A stretch of 64,000 nt of DNA from Unio delphinus (taxonomy: Eukaryota > Mollusca > Bivalvia > Unionida > Unionidae), in the NCBI GenBank assembly GCA_029339505.1, contig JAQISU010001235.1, positions 36,233,815 to 36,297,814 on the forward strand, written 5' to 3'. The notes under the pieces are model-generated. The model worked only from the letters and a program-made list of their open reading frames with translations. It was not told the DNA's origin and searched no databases. Position 1 is the first letter of the stretch. Each line of letters opens with the position of its first letter. A program made the translations under genes and the position numbers. This document shows positions 28,801-42,663 of the stretch, piece after piece.

Positions 28801-30206
28801 AATTCCGTTCACTTAGACTCTCTATGCCCAAGTTTATACTACTGTTAGAACTGAAGCTGAATGAAGAGCCAAGTGGCTGTTGCCATAAAACCAGTCTTTT
28901 TGGACTTTCACCCCCATAGAAATTATAATCATTGATAAATAATTCTGACCAGATGCCACTCGTGTCTCTCTAAAGTGATTGCCCCTTACTTCCTTGACAT
29001 CAATAAACCCACTGTGAATTGCATTGCTGAATTTGACTTTAAATGTTTTCAGACAGGATCAAATAGTGTATAAAATGACAAATATGTAGTTTACTGTGAC
29101 ATATTATATCAACCCAATGATATGCTTTCTTAAGTCATATATCTTCAAATCTGCAGCAAGTCTGGTATATAAAAAAAGAATGTTTTCTTTTCATATTTTA
29201 ATACTGGATATATTTCATCTTGTGGTACAAAAATAAATTTTAGCTCATGGCTTCACCACTCATTAAAACTATGTTTTTATACAGCATGATGAAATATATC
29301 CAGGATTAATATAGGAAAAGAAAATATCTGTGCTGACACCAATGCTGATGCCAGAATAGTACAGTATCTTTACTCTGTAGAGGTCAGCAAATATGTGAAA
29401 TGGGATTTTTAAATAGTAAGGAATTCACCAATTCCGTCCCTTAAAATCAACTCTAGTAAATTAATATATATTTAAATTCCCTTGATAAAATTAGCAAAGC
29501 AATTGGTTTGTATCTACTGAAACCAGTTACATGTAGCATGAAAAATGTTCATGTATATACAGCCATCAATAATCAATTTAATCTTAACTGTATGATCCTC
29601 ACACACAAAAACATGAATAATTTTCTACATGGAAAATATGGAGGGAAAAGATCACATCAGTTGGTGCATCCAATTCAGCCAACATTTGGCAAATATAATC
29701 TTAATTTAAAAAAATATATATATACCACTGGTATAACAAGGACTACAAGGAACTCAAGTGTCTCACATTTACCTCAATGCTGGCCTAATTGTTACATTAT
29801 CTTAATTCCAAAAACACTGGCAAGTACATTAGTCAGAATCTTTATGACAATAAATACTGTGACTACTGGAAAAATGACACCGTACTAATACAAAGCTGAC
29901 AACAGGATTTGTCTAAAGATCCCTAAAAATGTCAATTAAAACTTAGTAAGCACAAATACCTATCAGTCTTAAAAATATCTTAGAAAATATGTGCTATCAT
30001 ACGCCACACAATCCTCCATCTAAAAAAAAACCAATACTTAATTATGTTTATCACACATTTTCACTGCGTATATACAACATGTTGATAACAACCTCTTTAA
30101 TCAATATTCCTGATACTCTTACTATATAGTAAAATTTCTTCCATCCTTCATTACACTATTAAAATTAATAGCCTTTTTAATTCTTCTAATAATGTTTAAA
30201 AAAAAT
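25877..30206. other. host non-coding DNA
   Basis: No convincing gene is seen. A diverged fold-back-type repeat resembling 47090-47275 lies at about 26050-26260, with GATCTG-containing arms. A (GT)n run lies near 26535. Confidence 0.4.
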
Positions 30207-30476
30207 TCAATTTCCTACCTCTGATGATCTGTGAGAGTATTCCTTGGATTCCTTGAACTTCATTTTTGACACAGAAGGGCGACAACAGCAGCAGAACAAT
30301 CGGTTACTGTTGCTCTTATACTGCCAATCGGAGTTCGTAATGGAGTTGCCTCTGACGGCTTTCTGAGATCCCAAGGTGAGGTCGACACTAACAGAACTCA
30401 GAAGTCCATCATCAGTCAAGTACACCAAAAGAGGAAGAGCAATTTCAGACGGCTTTTTGCAGACTACCACCGACAT
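30207..30476 (-). CDS. possible host first coding exon
   Basis: The 89-codon frame starts at an ATG (MSVVVCKKPSEIALPLLVYL) in locally GC-richer DNA. It contains a cysteine cluster (FCCCCRPSV) about 60 residues in. A splice-donor-like AG|GTAGGAA lies at its 3' end, near 30220 on the minus strand, after about 85 codons. The protein is not recognised. It could be a 5' coding exon of a host gene that continues leftward, but no second exon was identified, so confidence is low. Confidence 0.35.
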   Translation of the reverse strand: MSVVVCKKPSEIALPLLVYLTDDGLLSSVSVDLTLGSQKAVRGNSITNSDWQYKSNSNRLFCCCCRPSVSKMKFKESKEYSHRSSEVGN

Positions 30477-31520
30477 GGGGCTGCCTAGGTTTTAGTGTCC
30501 CCTTTCCTCCATATACACTAACAATCATAAGAATTCGTTCAGGTATGACACAGTTATCATTGAGGAAATGTCTGACAGTTAAATCATTTCCCTTGCTTAC
30601 CATGTTTTGCCTGACTGAACAAAGCCCTGAAAAAAACCTACTGCTTTAGTCACTCCTAATCCATTCATTGTCTTCAGCTATACAATAATAATATCCATTT
30701 TATGCACAAATCCATCAAGGAATGACTTAATTCAACAAATAAGCCACAGGTATTGTTTGACCAATGTTATTGTCACCTGAATTTATATAGGTATATGGTA
30801 CATGCTAAGGACATGGTTGATTCACAGGGCAAGGCTACATCAAGCAGTCTCTACCTTATACAACTGAGACTTTTCCAATCATTAAGCAGTAAATATAATT
30901 ACCAACAGAGTGTGCTGTGCCAGATCTTTATAACACTGGTCAGTGTTTATTTACATTGTCTGGCTTCAATTAGTAGAATCATGTATTACCTTGAGAATGC
31001 AACATGAAAATTGGTACCTTGTGGCATGGCTATTTTCCATCATTTTGGGCAAACACATTCTATCACCAGTCAAGATAATGTTTATTCATAAATTATGAAG
31101 AAAACAGAACTCTTGAGTATTAACAGATGTTTATTGATTAGGAAATATGATTACTGCCCAAACAAAGAGCCATAATGATGAATTTGTTGATGCAATCAGA
31201 CAGTGGTTGCCACCCTTAGATGGCTGTATTCTTTACCAAAGATAAGGAAGATGCAATGGTTCAGCGGCATAATATGCCAGACTCGTGCCCAGAATGTTAG
31301 TTTCTATTCCATGCTCAGACCAGACTGGGTCAGCTGCCATGTATTATACCTGGGCATGCTGGCAAACTCCTGAAAATCACTAAAATGTGTGGTCCCAACT
31401 GTGTCTAGTTCAGGAAAGTTTAACTTAAATTTGGAACTGGAGGTACAACTTTTCTTATCACAAAACCAAAGGTTTAAAGCTGATAATGAAGGACAAAAAC
31501 AAGTAATCAGGGACTTGTGT
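30477..31520. other. host non-coding DNA
   Basis: No gene or clear repeat is recognised. Confidence 0.4.
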
Positions 31521-31531
31521 ATCTGGAAAAT

Positions 31532-31800
31532 GTTGGGACCCCGATTGTGGCTGAGTGGTCTAAAACGCTTTCCGTTACGGATCACTGCCATCTCACCTCT
31601 GTCTGCGTGGGTTTGAGTTTGAGTCTAAGATTCAGCTAATGTAGTTATGTGAGAAAGCTTGCCAGTAGCTTCTCGTGTGTCGGTGGTTCTTTCCGGGGGT
31701 TTTCCTGGGTTCTTCCTCCACCAATAATACTGGCCGCCATGTATAGCCTATCATGTGCTGAAAAATTGCATTAAACCCTACAACAACAACAACAACAACA
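31532..31800 (+). repeat. SINE family 1, full copy with target duplication
   Basis: An A-box-like block (GGCTGAGTGGTCTAAAACGC), a B-box region and a (CAA)n tail are present. ATCTGGAAAAT flanks the copy at 31521-31531 and 31801-31811. Confidence 0.87.
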
Positions 31801-31861
31801 ATCTGGAAAATTTTCCATCTATTCTCATGTAGAGGTTTTAAAATGGCTGTATTGTTTTCTG

Positions 31862-32045
31862 GATCCTCAGGTGGTCAAGTGGTCTAAATCACTCACCATT
31901 ACCAATCACTGCAATCTCACCTCTGTTGCATATTGGGCTTGTACAATGTGTGTTTTCCTGAATTTTCCTCTACCAGTAATACTGGCCAACATATGTAGCC
32001 TATAGTGTGCTGAAAAATGGTATAAACCTCACAAGAACAACAACT
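31862..32045 (+). repeat. SINE family 1, diverged copy
   Basis: A shorter, older copy keeps 'tggtcaagtggtctaaatc', 'actgcaatctcacctctg' and the 'gtgctgaaaaatggtataaa' end. Confidence 0.6.
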
Positions 32046-32281
32046 ATATTGTTCCTAAACCATAACAATCCAATCAAGTATGCACAGAACTGGTTACCAT
32101 GGCAATATCTGACTGACCAGAATCTGACTCAAGATCTGCAATTGTAACAGATAGGGACCAACCATTTATTTAAGTGTTTGTGTATGTGGATTTTCTTGGA
32201 TTTCCTCTTCAATCAGAATAATTTTTTTAGCTTTTACTACAAGATAATTGAGAGCTGGATTCACCGTGTGTATGTCTATAA

Positions 32282-32286
<5 letters not shown>

Positions 32287-32376
<90 letters not shown>

Positions 32377-32386
32377 TATATATATC
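32287..32386. repeat. (AT)n microsatellite
   Basis: About 100 bp of almost perfect AT dinucleotides with a few AAT interruptions. Confidence 0.95.
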
Positions 32387-34632
32387 TGCAACTACATTAC
32401 TACTTTTCCTCTACCCAGCAAAGTAATTGATTTGATCCTCTCTTCTAGGGATAAACACCGCAATGCTTTTGAAGTCAATATATTGATACCATTGAGTCTG
32501 ACTGACAGTTTGACAGTATGGTAAGTAAAATGAAGATATGAAATGCTTATACATAAATTCATAAGATATACCTTTATCTAAACAATATCTAGCTCATCTA
32601 ACAAAAGTGTTTAATCTGCATACTTGGAGTGGTCACTGCTTAAGGCAAGATGAAACCATTGTTTGGTTATGAAACACCTGACCAATGAAGGCAGGTGACT
32701 GTTTAATACATGACATTTTTATAGGAAATTGCTGGGGATAATTAGAATGACCATCATGACCAGGTGATTGCTGAAAATAGCTAACTGTTAAGACAGGTTG
32801 TGGCAATATATATATGTGTGTGTGTGTGTGAAGCAGCAGCAGCCTCAAGGAGCCCTTAGAAAAGGTACTAAGCACCCATTCTGTGAACATAATTGCCAAT
32901 AAAATGATGGAAGTGACATTCAAACCATCTTACCAACAATAACTAACTACCATGTATGATCATCAGTCAAACTGAAACTGTTGTGCGATGGAGCAGAAAG
33001 TAAGAGCGCTGGCACGTGTGAGCTGGCGAGAGTTGTCTCATCTTCACCTATAGAAGTCGGGGTTCAAAACCAATTTACTTCTTAAAATATTTTCTGATAT
33101 AGTAATTCTCCTAAGGCCAGGGCAAAGGACAATCGTGATTTGTTCTTATTTAAGTAATATTAAAAACCTAACTACCATGTATGATCATCAGTCAAACTGA
33201 AACTATTATCCCACATTTTTCTAATGGAATTAAGCCAAACAAAAAACAGAGCCCTCTGACCATGTCTGGTAATGTTTTCATTTTACTTTCATACCATCTT
33301 TTGTTACAATCTGCAGTCCAAAGGACTGATATGTCTCAAAACCTTACAAATATAAACATAAAATTACATACATGAAGCGAGTTTCCCTTCACGCAGCTAC
33401 AGAATATCCAATGTTTATTTCCTATCTCTCAAACATCTGATGATCCTTTAAGGTGAAATGCAATCCATGTATCAAGAGAACTATAACTTCCATATGGTGA
33501 TAAATCAAAAATGTGAATAAATTATACATTAATAGTGTGTGCCTGATTCATGAACAAGTCATCTGATTCATAGGTGATTTGTTACTACTAAAATCACAGA
33601 GCAGAGAATCTTATAGACAAATTTTATGCATCACTGTTTTGCAATACTGTGCACAGTAATTTAACTAGTTGAAAGAGAAAGCTGAGTACATATATTACAT
33701 GCTTCTTTTAAAAGATGTTCAAAACCTATATCCAAGCTTTGAAATATACAGTGATATAGTACTGCTACATGCAGTCTTGCATTTACCACTGTGGGTCAGT
33801 GGTTTTCCCTCATTTATTAATCCACGAAATGTGCTTAATGTTATGCATAGCCTATAATGTGCTGAAAAATGGAATTAAACCCATGATAACAATACCAACA
33901 TATTTTTTATCCTGATGAATGGTTGGTAGATGGGTAATGACATCTTGGGCCTCTGATATTACATCAAATACACAGGATCCAATACAATATCATAACACAT
34001 CATATAAAGATTAAGTTACACAGTCAATTTGGTTCAAATTAAATAGAAACAGAAATGATCAAGTATTGACATTACAATGGAATGCATATACAAAGTATTT
34101 CAAGGTCATAAATATTTAAATGGATGGAAAATTCAGGACTTCTTCAATCTCATCCGAGATTCTTCACTCCAAATTTACTTGGAATAATACAAAAAGTGTG
34201 AATGGTAAAGTGCTCACAAGCCACAATAATGCTCATTTTAATTATCAAAAGGCTATAACTCTGTCAGAAATATTAAAAATCAACTCATCATCAAATTTGT
34301 CTGTGACTTTATTCAGGTCAAACTAGAGACAGTGTGGCTGAAATAAAATTAAAAAAATATGAATATTGAAGTGGTCACAGACAGAGGGATACTTAAGCTA
34401 AGTCAATCAAGGAGCATAACTCCAGACCTGCCAACCCTGATGAGCCTGTCTCAGTAAGGCAGCTGATTTTTTCCCCGAAAGATTTACCAGTTTTCAGTAA
34501 AGTGTAACAAAATATCAATAACAGCTATTGTACGAGCATAAATAAAAGTTTGACACATCAATGATAAACATTATGTTCAACTGGAATGTTTGTAAGGAAC
34601 GCATAGACTTTTTTTACCACTAGTACTGATGC
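32387..34632. other. host non-coding DNA with SINE fragments
   Basis: No gene is recognised. A tRNA-like SINE head may lie at 32985-33080 ('gtaagagcgctggcacg' and 'ggggttcaaaacc'). A 3' fragment of SINE family 1 lies at about 33835-33895. Confidence 0.4.
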
Positions 34633-34643
34633 ACAAACTCTAG

Positions 34644-34900
34644 AAGGGGCCCCGAGTGGCCGAGTGGTCTAAAGCGCTCTCCGTTACAGATCACTGCCAT
34701 CTCACCTCTGTCTGCATGGGTTCGAGTCTAAGATTCGGCCAATGTAGTTAAGTGAGGAAGCTTGCCAGTAGCTTCTCGTGGGTCGATGGTTCTTTCAGGG
34801 GGTTTTCCAGGGTTCTTCTTCCACCAATAATACTGGCTGCCATGTATAGCCTATCGTGTGCTTAAAAATGGCGTTAAACCCTAGTACAACAACAACAACA
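34644..34900 (+). repeat. SINE family 1, best-preserved copy
   Basis: This 257-bp copy begins GGGGCCCCGAGTGGCCGAGT with a near-canonical A box, has GGTTCGAGTC as the B box and ends in (CAA)n. The 11-bp duplication ACAAACTCTAG lies at 34633-34643 and 34901-34911. It is the best reference copy for the family here. Confidence 0.9.
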
Positions 34901-34911
34901 ACAAACTCTAG

Positions 34912-36992
34912 TTTCAAACCCTATGCAGCTCAATGGCTTGTTGCTATCTCTCAACTAATTCTTGAAAATTCTTTTCATTCTCACATGACGATGGCAATCA
35001 TATCTCCCACCATGAGACATACAATGTACTTAAATTGGCACATGATGTCCAATAAACATAATTGTGTCCTTTCCAGCTTTTACTGACAAGAACCTTTTTA
35101 TTCTTCTTTGTTGATTATTAACACTTTTCTAGAAGCTTCTTTTCCCTTTCATCTGAAACATGCATCACTTTCTGGACACAATTCTATAATCAACAGTTTG
35201 ATCATGAAGATGATTCACATGAACAAACAGGTACAGTTTAAAGCATCTGGGGTGATGCTGTAAAGTTAGCCTGGTTCCCTGACTAATTTCACTAATTCTA
35301 AGATGAAACCCGGATCCAAATAAAACACACATGAACCAATTATCCGGATATTTCAGCAATGATCATTTTTCTGTAATTTTTGCTTGTATTCCTTAAATCC
35401 TTATTTTAAGAGTAATTTTCTTAAATCTTAAAGCAAAATCATAAGATTTGGCAGGTTTGTAGCTCTTTAAAATATGGTCAAAATCTGGTCATTGTCAATA
35501 TTCAACAAGTTTTTGTTAACATGCAACTTTGCATGAATTTAATTAAAAAAAGCAAATGAATACTTGTGCTAAAATATGCACAAGCTACTGTGTAACAGTG
35601 TGAATTTTTAAAAATGTTCTTTGAGGAAATTTTGTAGCTGCCAGGGTGATACACTGCCATTTTAAGTTGATGTATGTGATTGGCATAGAATTTAATCTAT
35701 TGCAGGGGTTAAGGATATTGTATTTTAATGTGTCCAATGGGGGACATGACTGATTTTATTGTGGTAGATCCGATATCTGTGCCAGTCAAATTGGTAAATG
35801 TAGTGTGTCAAGTAACTTTATCAAACTATCATATTTAGTAATAAAAAATATCCTCTTTAGCCATCCAAAATACAACTTTCATATCAGACTGCTGGCTTCT
35901 TTATCACTGGCAACATTACTCGCTGCTTTCTACAATTCCCCAGATATAATTTTGGTCTTCCATACAAGTGAACATTTTTAAAGGAAGGTTTGGGGTTCCT
36001 CCCCCTATGGGGTCTCATGGGGAAGTGCCACTCATATGTGGATCCATTTAGCCAAAGGCACCCAGCCAAAAACACATTTTACTCTCATAAAAAAACTGCT
36101 CCTGTTGCAACTTATGATCATAAAATAAATCAAAATATACATTTGAAAAACTGATAAAAGTACCAAAAATGTTCAAATTGACTAATAATTTTACACTATT
36201 TATTGTCACATGAATTTGTTCTCCAATACTATTGATGCTGAAGTTACTTCAATTGCATGTCAGTGTTCACATCGTAATCGTCACAATAATTTGTTAATTT
36301 TTGCAGCAAATATATTATACTTCTCTTTTCATAACAAATCTGTAAAATAAATAATCAGTGATGTATAACCTGATTTTAAATGGCCTGCCAGAGCATTTAT
36401 GTAACATAAGTCCATGGCCTACTTTCATAGTATATCTTTTTAACCAGGTAAACAATTGTGAATAATTTTTATAGTCGTTGCTTTTAAGTTTTATGCATCG
36501 GCACTTGGCAACAAGAGACATTTTTCAGTGGCCCATGGTGTCAAAAAGTTTGGACGGCACTGCCCAAGATGTTAATGTGTTAATTTTATAAACCCAAGTT
36601 CCTGAATGGCTAACAGTCAGGGGTTTCTTTCCATGCAGAGTGTCATATTTTATATACAGTAGTCCCGCTGTTATACAGCCACCCTTTCTGCAACGGGAAA
36701 AACTCTTATAAGATGGGTGGCCTTTCCAGAGAAGGACTTTTTGTGAAGTATATGTAATGTATGTAGTAAGAAAACTATATACTTCAAAGCATTTAATATC
36801 TTCATTTAATATCTTCGTTTAAAAGGAACATTAATTATTAAAAGGTTCTTCTTGTTATAATAATTGACTAATTTCAACTGAATATACATTAATAGTTCTT
36901 ATTCTTGGTGTAAGTGTGAAATGCAAGTGGGTATTGCTGTCATGCATAAATTATGGATTGTGTACCAGAAGGTTTGGGGCATAAGTATGGGA
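34912..36992. other. host non-coding DNA
   Basis: No gene, RNA or clear repeat is recognised. Confidence 0.4.
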
Positions 36993-37804
36993 CTAGACCT
37001 CTTCTTCCTCTTCGAACTGAGAGGAAAGGGTGGGTCTGAGAGGTGTCATTGTCCTTGCTTCTGTCTGGAACTCATTTGAGCCGACGAGGATAGAGAGGAC
37101 AACTTCATCATCATAGTCTAGTACACTACGAGTCTGAGAGTGGCTGGGCTTCACTATGTCCCTTGGTGAAAGAGGCACAGGAGTCCTCTACGCCACAGTC
37201 TGTAGTTCAGCATGAGTTCCAGAGGTGAGACGAAAACATCTGTCTACCCTGGATGATGTTACACCTTTAGCCTTGCAAGTGGAAGCTACCTGTTGAGGAG
37301 GTGATGGTGGGGCACAAGCTGCAGTATTACCTTGATGCAAGTGCATGGTCCAGTAGCCCATAGGGCATAATGAACCAAGGCCCCAGAGGTGGAGAGCACC
37401 ACATCCCAAAAGGGTTCATTGGTATAACTGAGAAGGAGGGGACACTATTATGATCCCAGTCCTGTGTCCTGTGGGTAGACTCCAACTCCTGCCCATGATG
37501 GGATGGCAGATGAATGAGGAGGGACTCAGTCAAATGTCCTTGTACCATGTAGGAGAAGACCTTTCAGTGCATAATGAATGCAGTGCCTCACCTCCCTAAA
37601 CTGGATAGAATAACATGCTGCCAGAAGCAAGAGATGTGCTCGACTTCCCAAATGGAAGTAGCAGTGCCCCACCTCTTTAATGGAAAGATGCAACCCACCA
37701 TACTCTTATCTCTTCAATGCATGGGAGCAACACACTACCTGAGGTGTACATGTGGTTTGAAATGTTATAAGTGTTTATTTTCTCCTCCCTACAGGGGGAA
37801 GTAA
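36993..37804 (-). pseudogene. coding-like debris, unrecognised
   Basis: This block is clearly GC-richer than its surroundings. On the minus strand it has several adjoining open frames with protein-like composition, such as LDYDDEVVLSILVGSNEF and VIPMNPFGMWCSPPLGPW, separated by stops and frame changes. It looks like a decayed exon or retroelement coding region, but I cannot name the family. Confidence 0.3.
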
Positions 37805-39111
37805 ATCAACTAAAACATCTAGTCCCTATGGCTGGAAGGGCTTCATAGGCTGCCAAAGAAATAGAGACCTAAAAGAAAATTTCAAGATCCAAAGATGAGA
37901 TGGTGGGAAGCTTACTCCACTCTTGATATCTACACTTGGAATCAACTAGATTCCATGAGCATGAAGGCCATAAATCACAAAACGTGCATTGATTTTACCA
38001 TGTGCGCTTTAAGCACTTTATGAAGTCTGTGTGAGTATTTCAAGGGTCCTTCTTGTGGCTACACAGACGTGGAAATTACCTGTTGTTTTTTCTATAGAAA
38101 TTATGATATTTCACATTTGAATTTATTAAAGAAACATGCAAATACATATGTAATGTTAGTGTGAGCTGGGCAAACATTAAATGTATACAACACTAAACTG
38201 AAGATAGAGGAAACGATGCCCTCAACGTTAAACAGGAACTGTTGTGATTTTCCTAGAACTCAGGCACTTACCTGTACCATGGTGTATACATGTAATGAGT
38301 GGGGAAGTTTAACAGACAATTTTTCTTTGGACAGTTGTAACACTGATACTAACTAAAACTGCATAAGGAGACTGCTTTTATTTGTGGTAAGTTGCTACAA
38401 GCATAATTTCTCTGGTGATGGTTTTGGCAATTGTCTCCACAGTTGGCATCTGTGAAAAAGAATGACAAGTAATAGCTACCTTCTGCACATGACCATGCAG
38501 CATAGAGCGTGGTGTGCAAAAGGTCATATTAAAACTTTTATCCATTTTGTGAGACGATGGATTCACATCAAACAGATTGTGTATTTTCGGCATGAAAATA
38601 GATAACTACACAATAGCAACAGGATAAGTAATTGCTGCTATTAAAACAATAGTTATCTGAAAAAGAACAATAATAATGACTACACATTTTATATATATGC
38701 TTTTATTGCAGTGCATACTAAATGCACCCCAGTGAATTTGTACTAGGTAGACCATGATTCACTCATGAGGAACGTCCTGTTTCTTCTTTACTAAGGAAGA
38801 GGAGCTATTGTTAAACTTTTATTGTTCTCCAGTAGCAATGTAAATACAATGCAACTCATGTGCAATATTAAAATACAAGAGCAACACAGAAAAGAAACTG
38901 ATGTCTAATCAATTGTAATTACAAATTTGAATTAATTCAGGTCGGGCCTTTTGCATTATAAATTAACAGACAGGACTTACCAATGACCATATTTATTTTG
39001 AAAATAAAAAAGATGAGATACAACATGCTGGACACTGTTACAGGGTGGTGTATATAATGTTATTACATATCCCACCTCTTTCAGTACTCGGTATCTAGGA
39101 GATGACTGCCC

Positions 39112-39114
<3 letters not shown>
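37805..39114. other. host non-coding DNA
   Basis: No feature is recognised. Confidence 0.4.

Positions 39115-39200
<86 letters not shown>
39115..39200. repeat. (AT)n microsatellite
   Basis: About 86 bp of AT dinucleotides. Confidence 0.95.
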
Positions 39201-39202
<2 letters not shown>

Positions 39203-40936
39203 GAGCAGATATATAGAACAATCAAACACATGCCCCGGTACAGGTAAACAAACAATTTAATCAATTACATAACATAACGATCTAAGTCATTACATTAAAA
39301 ATATCTCAGCTTTCAGAAAAACAAAACTTTCACGATTTACAAAGGAAAGCACAAATGAATTCAAATAAAATAGCTGATCTGTTTACTGATTGATTTAGTT
39401 CATCATAGAATCGAGTGAACAATCAAAGTCAACGTCTTGTATGATTTCATAACCTGATCTTCAGTTTGCTCGACTTCCACTGTAGCTATTCAGATGACTG
39501 GATCTCTGGATTCAACTCTCAACAATCCATCCCAGGACACTCAGTATTTATACGTAGCAGGGTTACATCATAGATCCACCCTCAACAATCCGTCTCAGAT
39601 TCCACTTTTCAGATTTTCCTGTCTCAGGTTCCCATCTGAAGATTGCACATTCAGGCTATTTCCTCCCTTTGCTGCAAATATCGATCCAAAACAGTTCGTC
39701 TGATTGCTTGGACAACACTTTTTTGCGAGAGAATTTCTTGCAAATTCCTTGGAGTCTCCACTGGATTTTCTCTTGCAGAAAAGCTTAGACATTAAAATTT
39801 CTGATGAGGCCTAGGAAATTTTGGGTGAGAAACACGCCCCCTTAACCAGTGCAACCAATTAGTCAAATCTCTGTCCCTTCCTCAGTGGCGCCAAAAATCG
39901 GGGTCAGCTTGACCTGGTAGTTTGATAATTACAAAGTTTCTGCAACTTTTCAATTGTGACAGCTTCACCCTGAAAATAACATTTACTGTGCCCCTAATAG
40001 TCATCTGGCTCCAAACAGTTGCTTAATTAAGGATAGCATTCTCCCCTCGAAATGACATTCCGAACATGGCAGTGTGACGATTGATTTGCGTCCATTCTCT
40101 AGAAATCTAATTAATGGTTCTCAGGTCTCAGTTAATGGGTTCAAGATAGATCGCCAGAAATTTGCCCCATCACAGACCACAGACTATATAAAAGTGATCA
40201 GGTTTTGTACTCTTTATGAAAATCTTAATAATTATCTAAGTAGAATCTAGCTTTAAATGCTGCTCGAAGAAAAGAAACCCCCAAAAATACAGAAAAAGTT
40301 AGAATTATTACAAGCTGCACTATTGAATCATGACCATCTCAAGCCACAAGCTTTTATTTTTATAAATGCACATTAATATGAATGTTAATGAGGGCAATGG
40401 GGTGCCCATACAACTCAAAGTACACAAACTATACACATGAGAAAATAGAAACATAAAATAATTTTATATTATTATTGTATTATCACATTTAACTGATGGA
40501 TGTCATATGAAATTAACAATAAGTGATTAATATCTTTTATACTGATAACTTTTAATTTTCACCAGTTCAAATTTGGAAAACATTCTATGATAGGCAACAG
40601 TATGATAAAGTACACTGCTTTAACAAAGTGTACAATGTCCATGTGATGATATTTCTATTTCACAATATTCTTGTAAATTTATATTTGCCTGCTATTATTT
40701 GTACAATGATACACTACGAGGAAATATTCTTGTAGAAAAACCGTGTGGACTGCTGAATAAACCACTCTGATTGGTAAGTGCAAGAATTTTCATTTGTTTA
40801 CAATGTTTGATGTAACTGGGACTGGTTCAGTATGTCAAAGTTTAAAGAACGCAGGTCTTTTATAGCACATTGTTGCCAGCTCAGTCGATGCTCTTCAAAG
40901 AGTTTGGATTTCTGCAGCCTGGTGATGTGTACTGCC
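39201..40936. other. host non-coding DNA
   Basis: No gene is recognised. A short diverged duplication ('ctcaacaatcc') occurs around 39510-39600. Confidence 0.4.
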
Positions 40937-41375
40937 TGTGTATCTGGAACAGTGCTTTCTGTTACAGTTCATTCCACACAGCATCACCAAATTTATCCTG
41001 TGTATCTGGAACAGTGCTTTCTGTTACAGTTCATTCCACACAGCATCACCAAATTTATCCTGTGTATCTGGAACAGTGCTTTCTGTTACAGTTCATTCCA
41101 CACAGCATCACCAAATTTATCCTGTGTATCTGGAACAGTCCTTTCTGTTACAGTTCATTCCACACAGCATCACCAAATTTATCCTGTGTATCTGGAACAG
41201 TGCTTTCTGTTACAGTTCATTCCACACAGCATCACCAAATTTATCCTGTGTATCTGGAACAGTGCTTTCTGTTACAGTTCATTCCACACAGCATCACCAA
41301 ATTTATCCTGTGTATCTGGAACAGTGCTTTCTGTTACAGTTCATTCCACACAGCATCACCAAATTTATCCTATCT
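40937..41375. repeat. 62-bp minisatellite
   Basis: Seven nearly identical 62-bp units begin TGTGTATCTGGAACAGTGCT. The unit length is not a multiple of three and contains no stop in any forward frame, so all three plus-strand frames stay open across the array. These frames are not genes. Confidence 0.95.
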
Positions 41376-42574
41376 GAAGCTCAGTAAATTTCCAGGTAAG
41401 CATCATTAAATCTTGCTAAATGTACATGAAGTATGTCAGACTAATTCAATACTTTAAGCTACATTTAAATACACTGATCTGAAAATTTACTAACTTGCAA
41501 ATAGAATAATTTAATTTGCTATGCTGTGTGTGGTTTCTAGTATTATACCAAACAGCTCAACTATGTGTGTGCATGTGTCTGTTTCTTTCACAATATTTTA
41601 TATGGTATGTTATCTAAGTTGGAGAGACCTTGAATTGCTTTGTGACTGAATTTCTTTTTGCTTTATATCTGCTGTTGTTGTTGTTGTTTGACATACAACA
41701 ACTCTGTTAGGCACAGCAGACATTTTTTTTCTTTCTAAAAGTAGTTCCTAGCATGGGGACAGCATGACTGAGACAACCAAAGTGAGATACAAAAAGTAAG
41801 GTAGCAAAACGGTTAGATTTCTCTGTCACATGGGTGAGAAAAGAAAGTACAGTGCATCCTGATTTGATGTTTTCCAAAGTTGATGTTTTTAAAACACTGC
41901 AAAAAAGTTACAAAACAAGTTTAAATTATCTTAGTTCATTACTTTAATGAGGTACGTCACTGACCATGAACAAATAATATCGACCAGCATCACTTCACAA
42001 ATTATGTTCTTATTAATGATTACAATACAAGAATATTATTGCATTGCAAAGAATTAATAGACTTACCTACCTCTGGATGCTGTATTTACTGGGTCTCCTC
42101 TTTCTGTCCACTCTGAAAGAAGTAGATATAGTAAAATTCAGTATCCTATAATTAAATTGTCTTTCTTGATTTTCATCTGGGAGGAGGAAATAATGCCCAG
42201 TGAGAGAAACCTGGCAAAAGATGAAAGACCCCCTGACTGTGAACTTTACACAAGGTTTTAAGATGTGTTGCCAATCCAAAATGATAAGACAGTGACTGCT
42301 TCCAACTGAAGGCATTCTATACCACACAAAATAAAAAGGAAGGCTCGCTTATTTGCTGTTCCTCAGAAAATGTTTGACATGTACAAAATAAATAGGAAGG
42401 CTAGCTTATTAGCCATTCCTCAAAAAGTGTCTGGCAAAGACAAAAGCAAAACTTATGCCATCCATAAAAAGATGTTCCCCATTTTATGATAATGCACAAA
42501 TTTGGTATGTGGCGCCACTGGGGCTAGTAAAATAATGGATCTGGGCTACTATATTAGGTTTAGTCTAACCAGGA

Positions 42575-42578
<4 letters not shown>
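41376..42578. other. host non-coding DNA with a small duplication
   Basis: Two imperfect 60-bp direct repeats around 'ggaaggct.gcttatt' lie at about 42330-42440. Nothing else is recognised. Confidence 0.4.

Positions 42579-42661
<83 letters not shown>
42579..42661. repeat. (AT)n(AG)n compound microsatellite
   Basis: An AT run switches to an AG run at about 42625. Confidence 0.95.

Positions 42662-42663
<2 letters not shown>

Noticed and set aside
40832..41409. Three overlapping long plus-strand frames of 149-181 codons
   Set aside because: All are produced by a 62-bp repeat without stops in any forward frame; the same peptide repeats in rotating frames.
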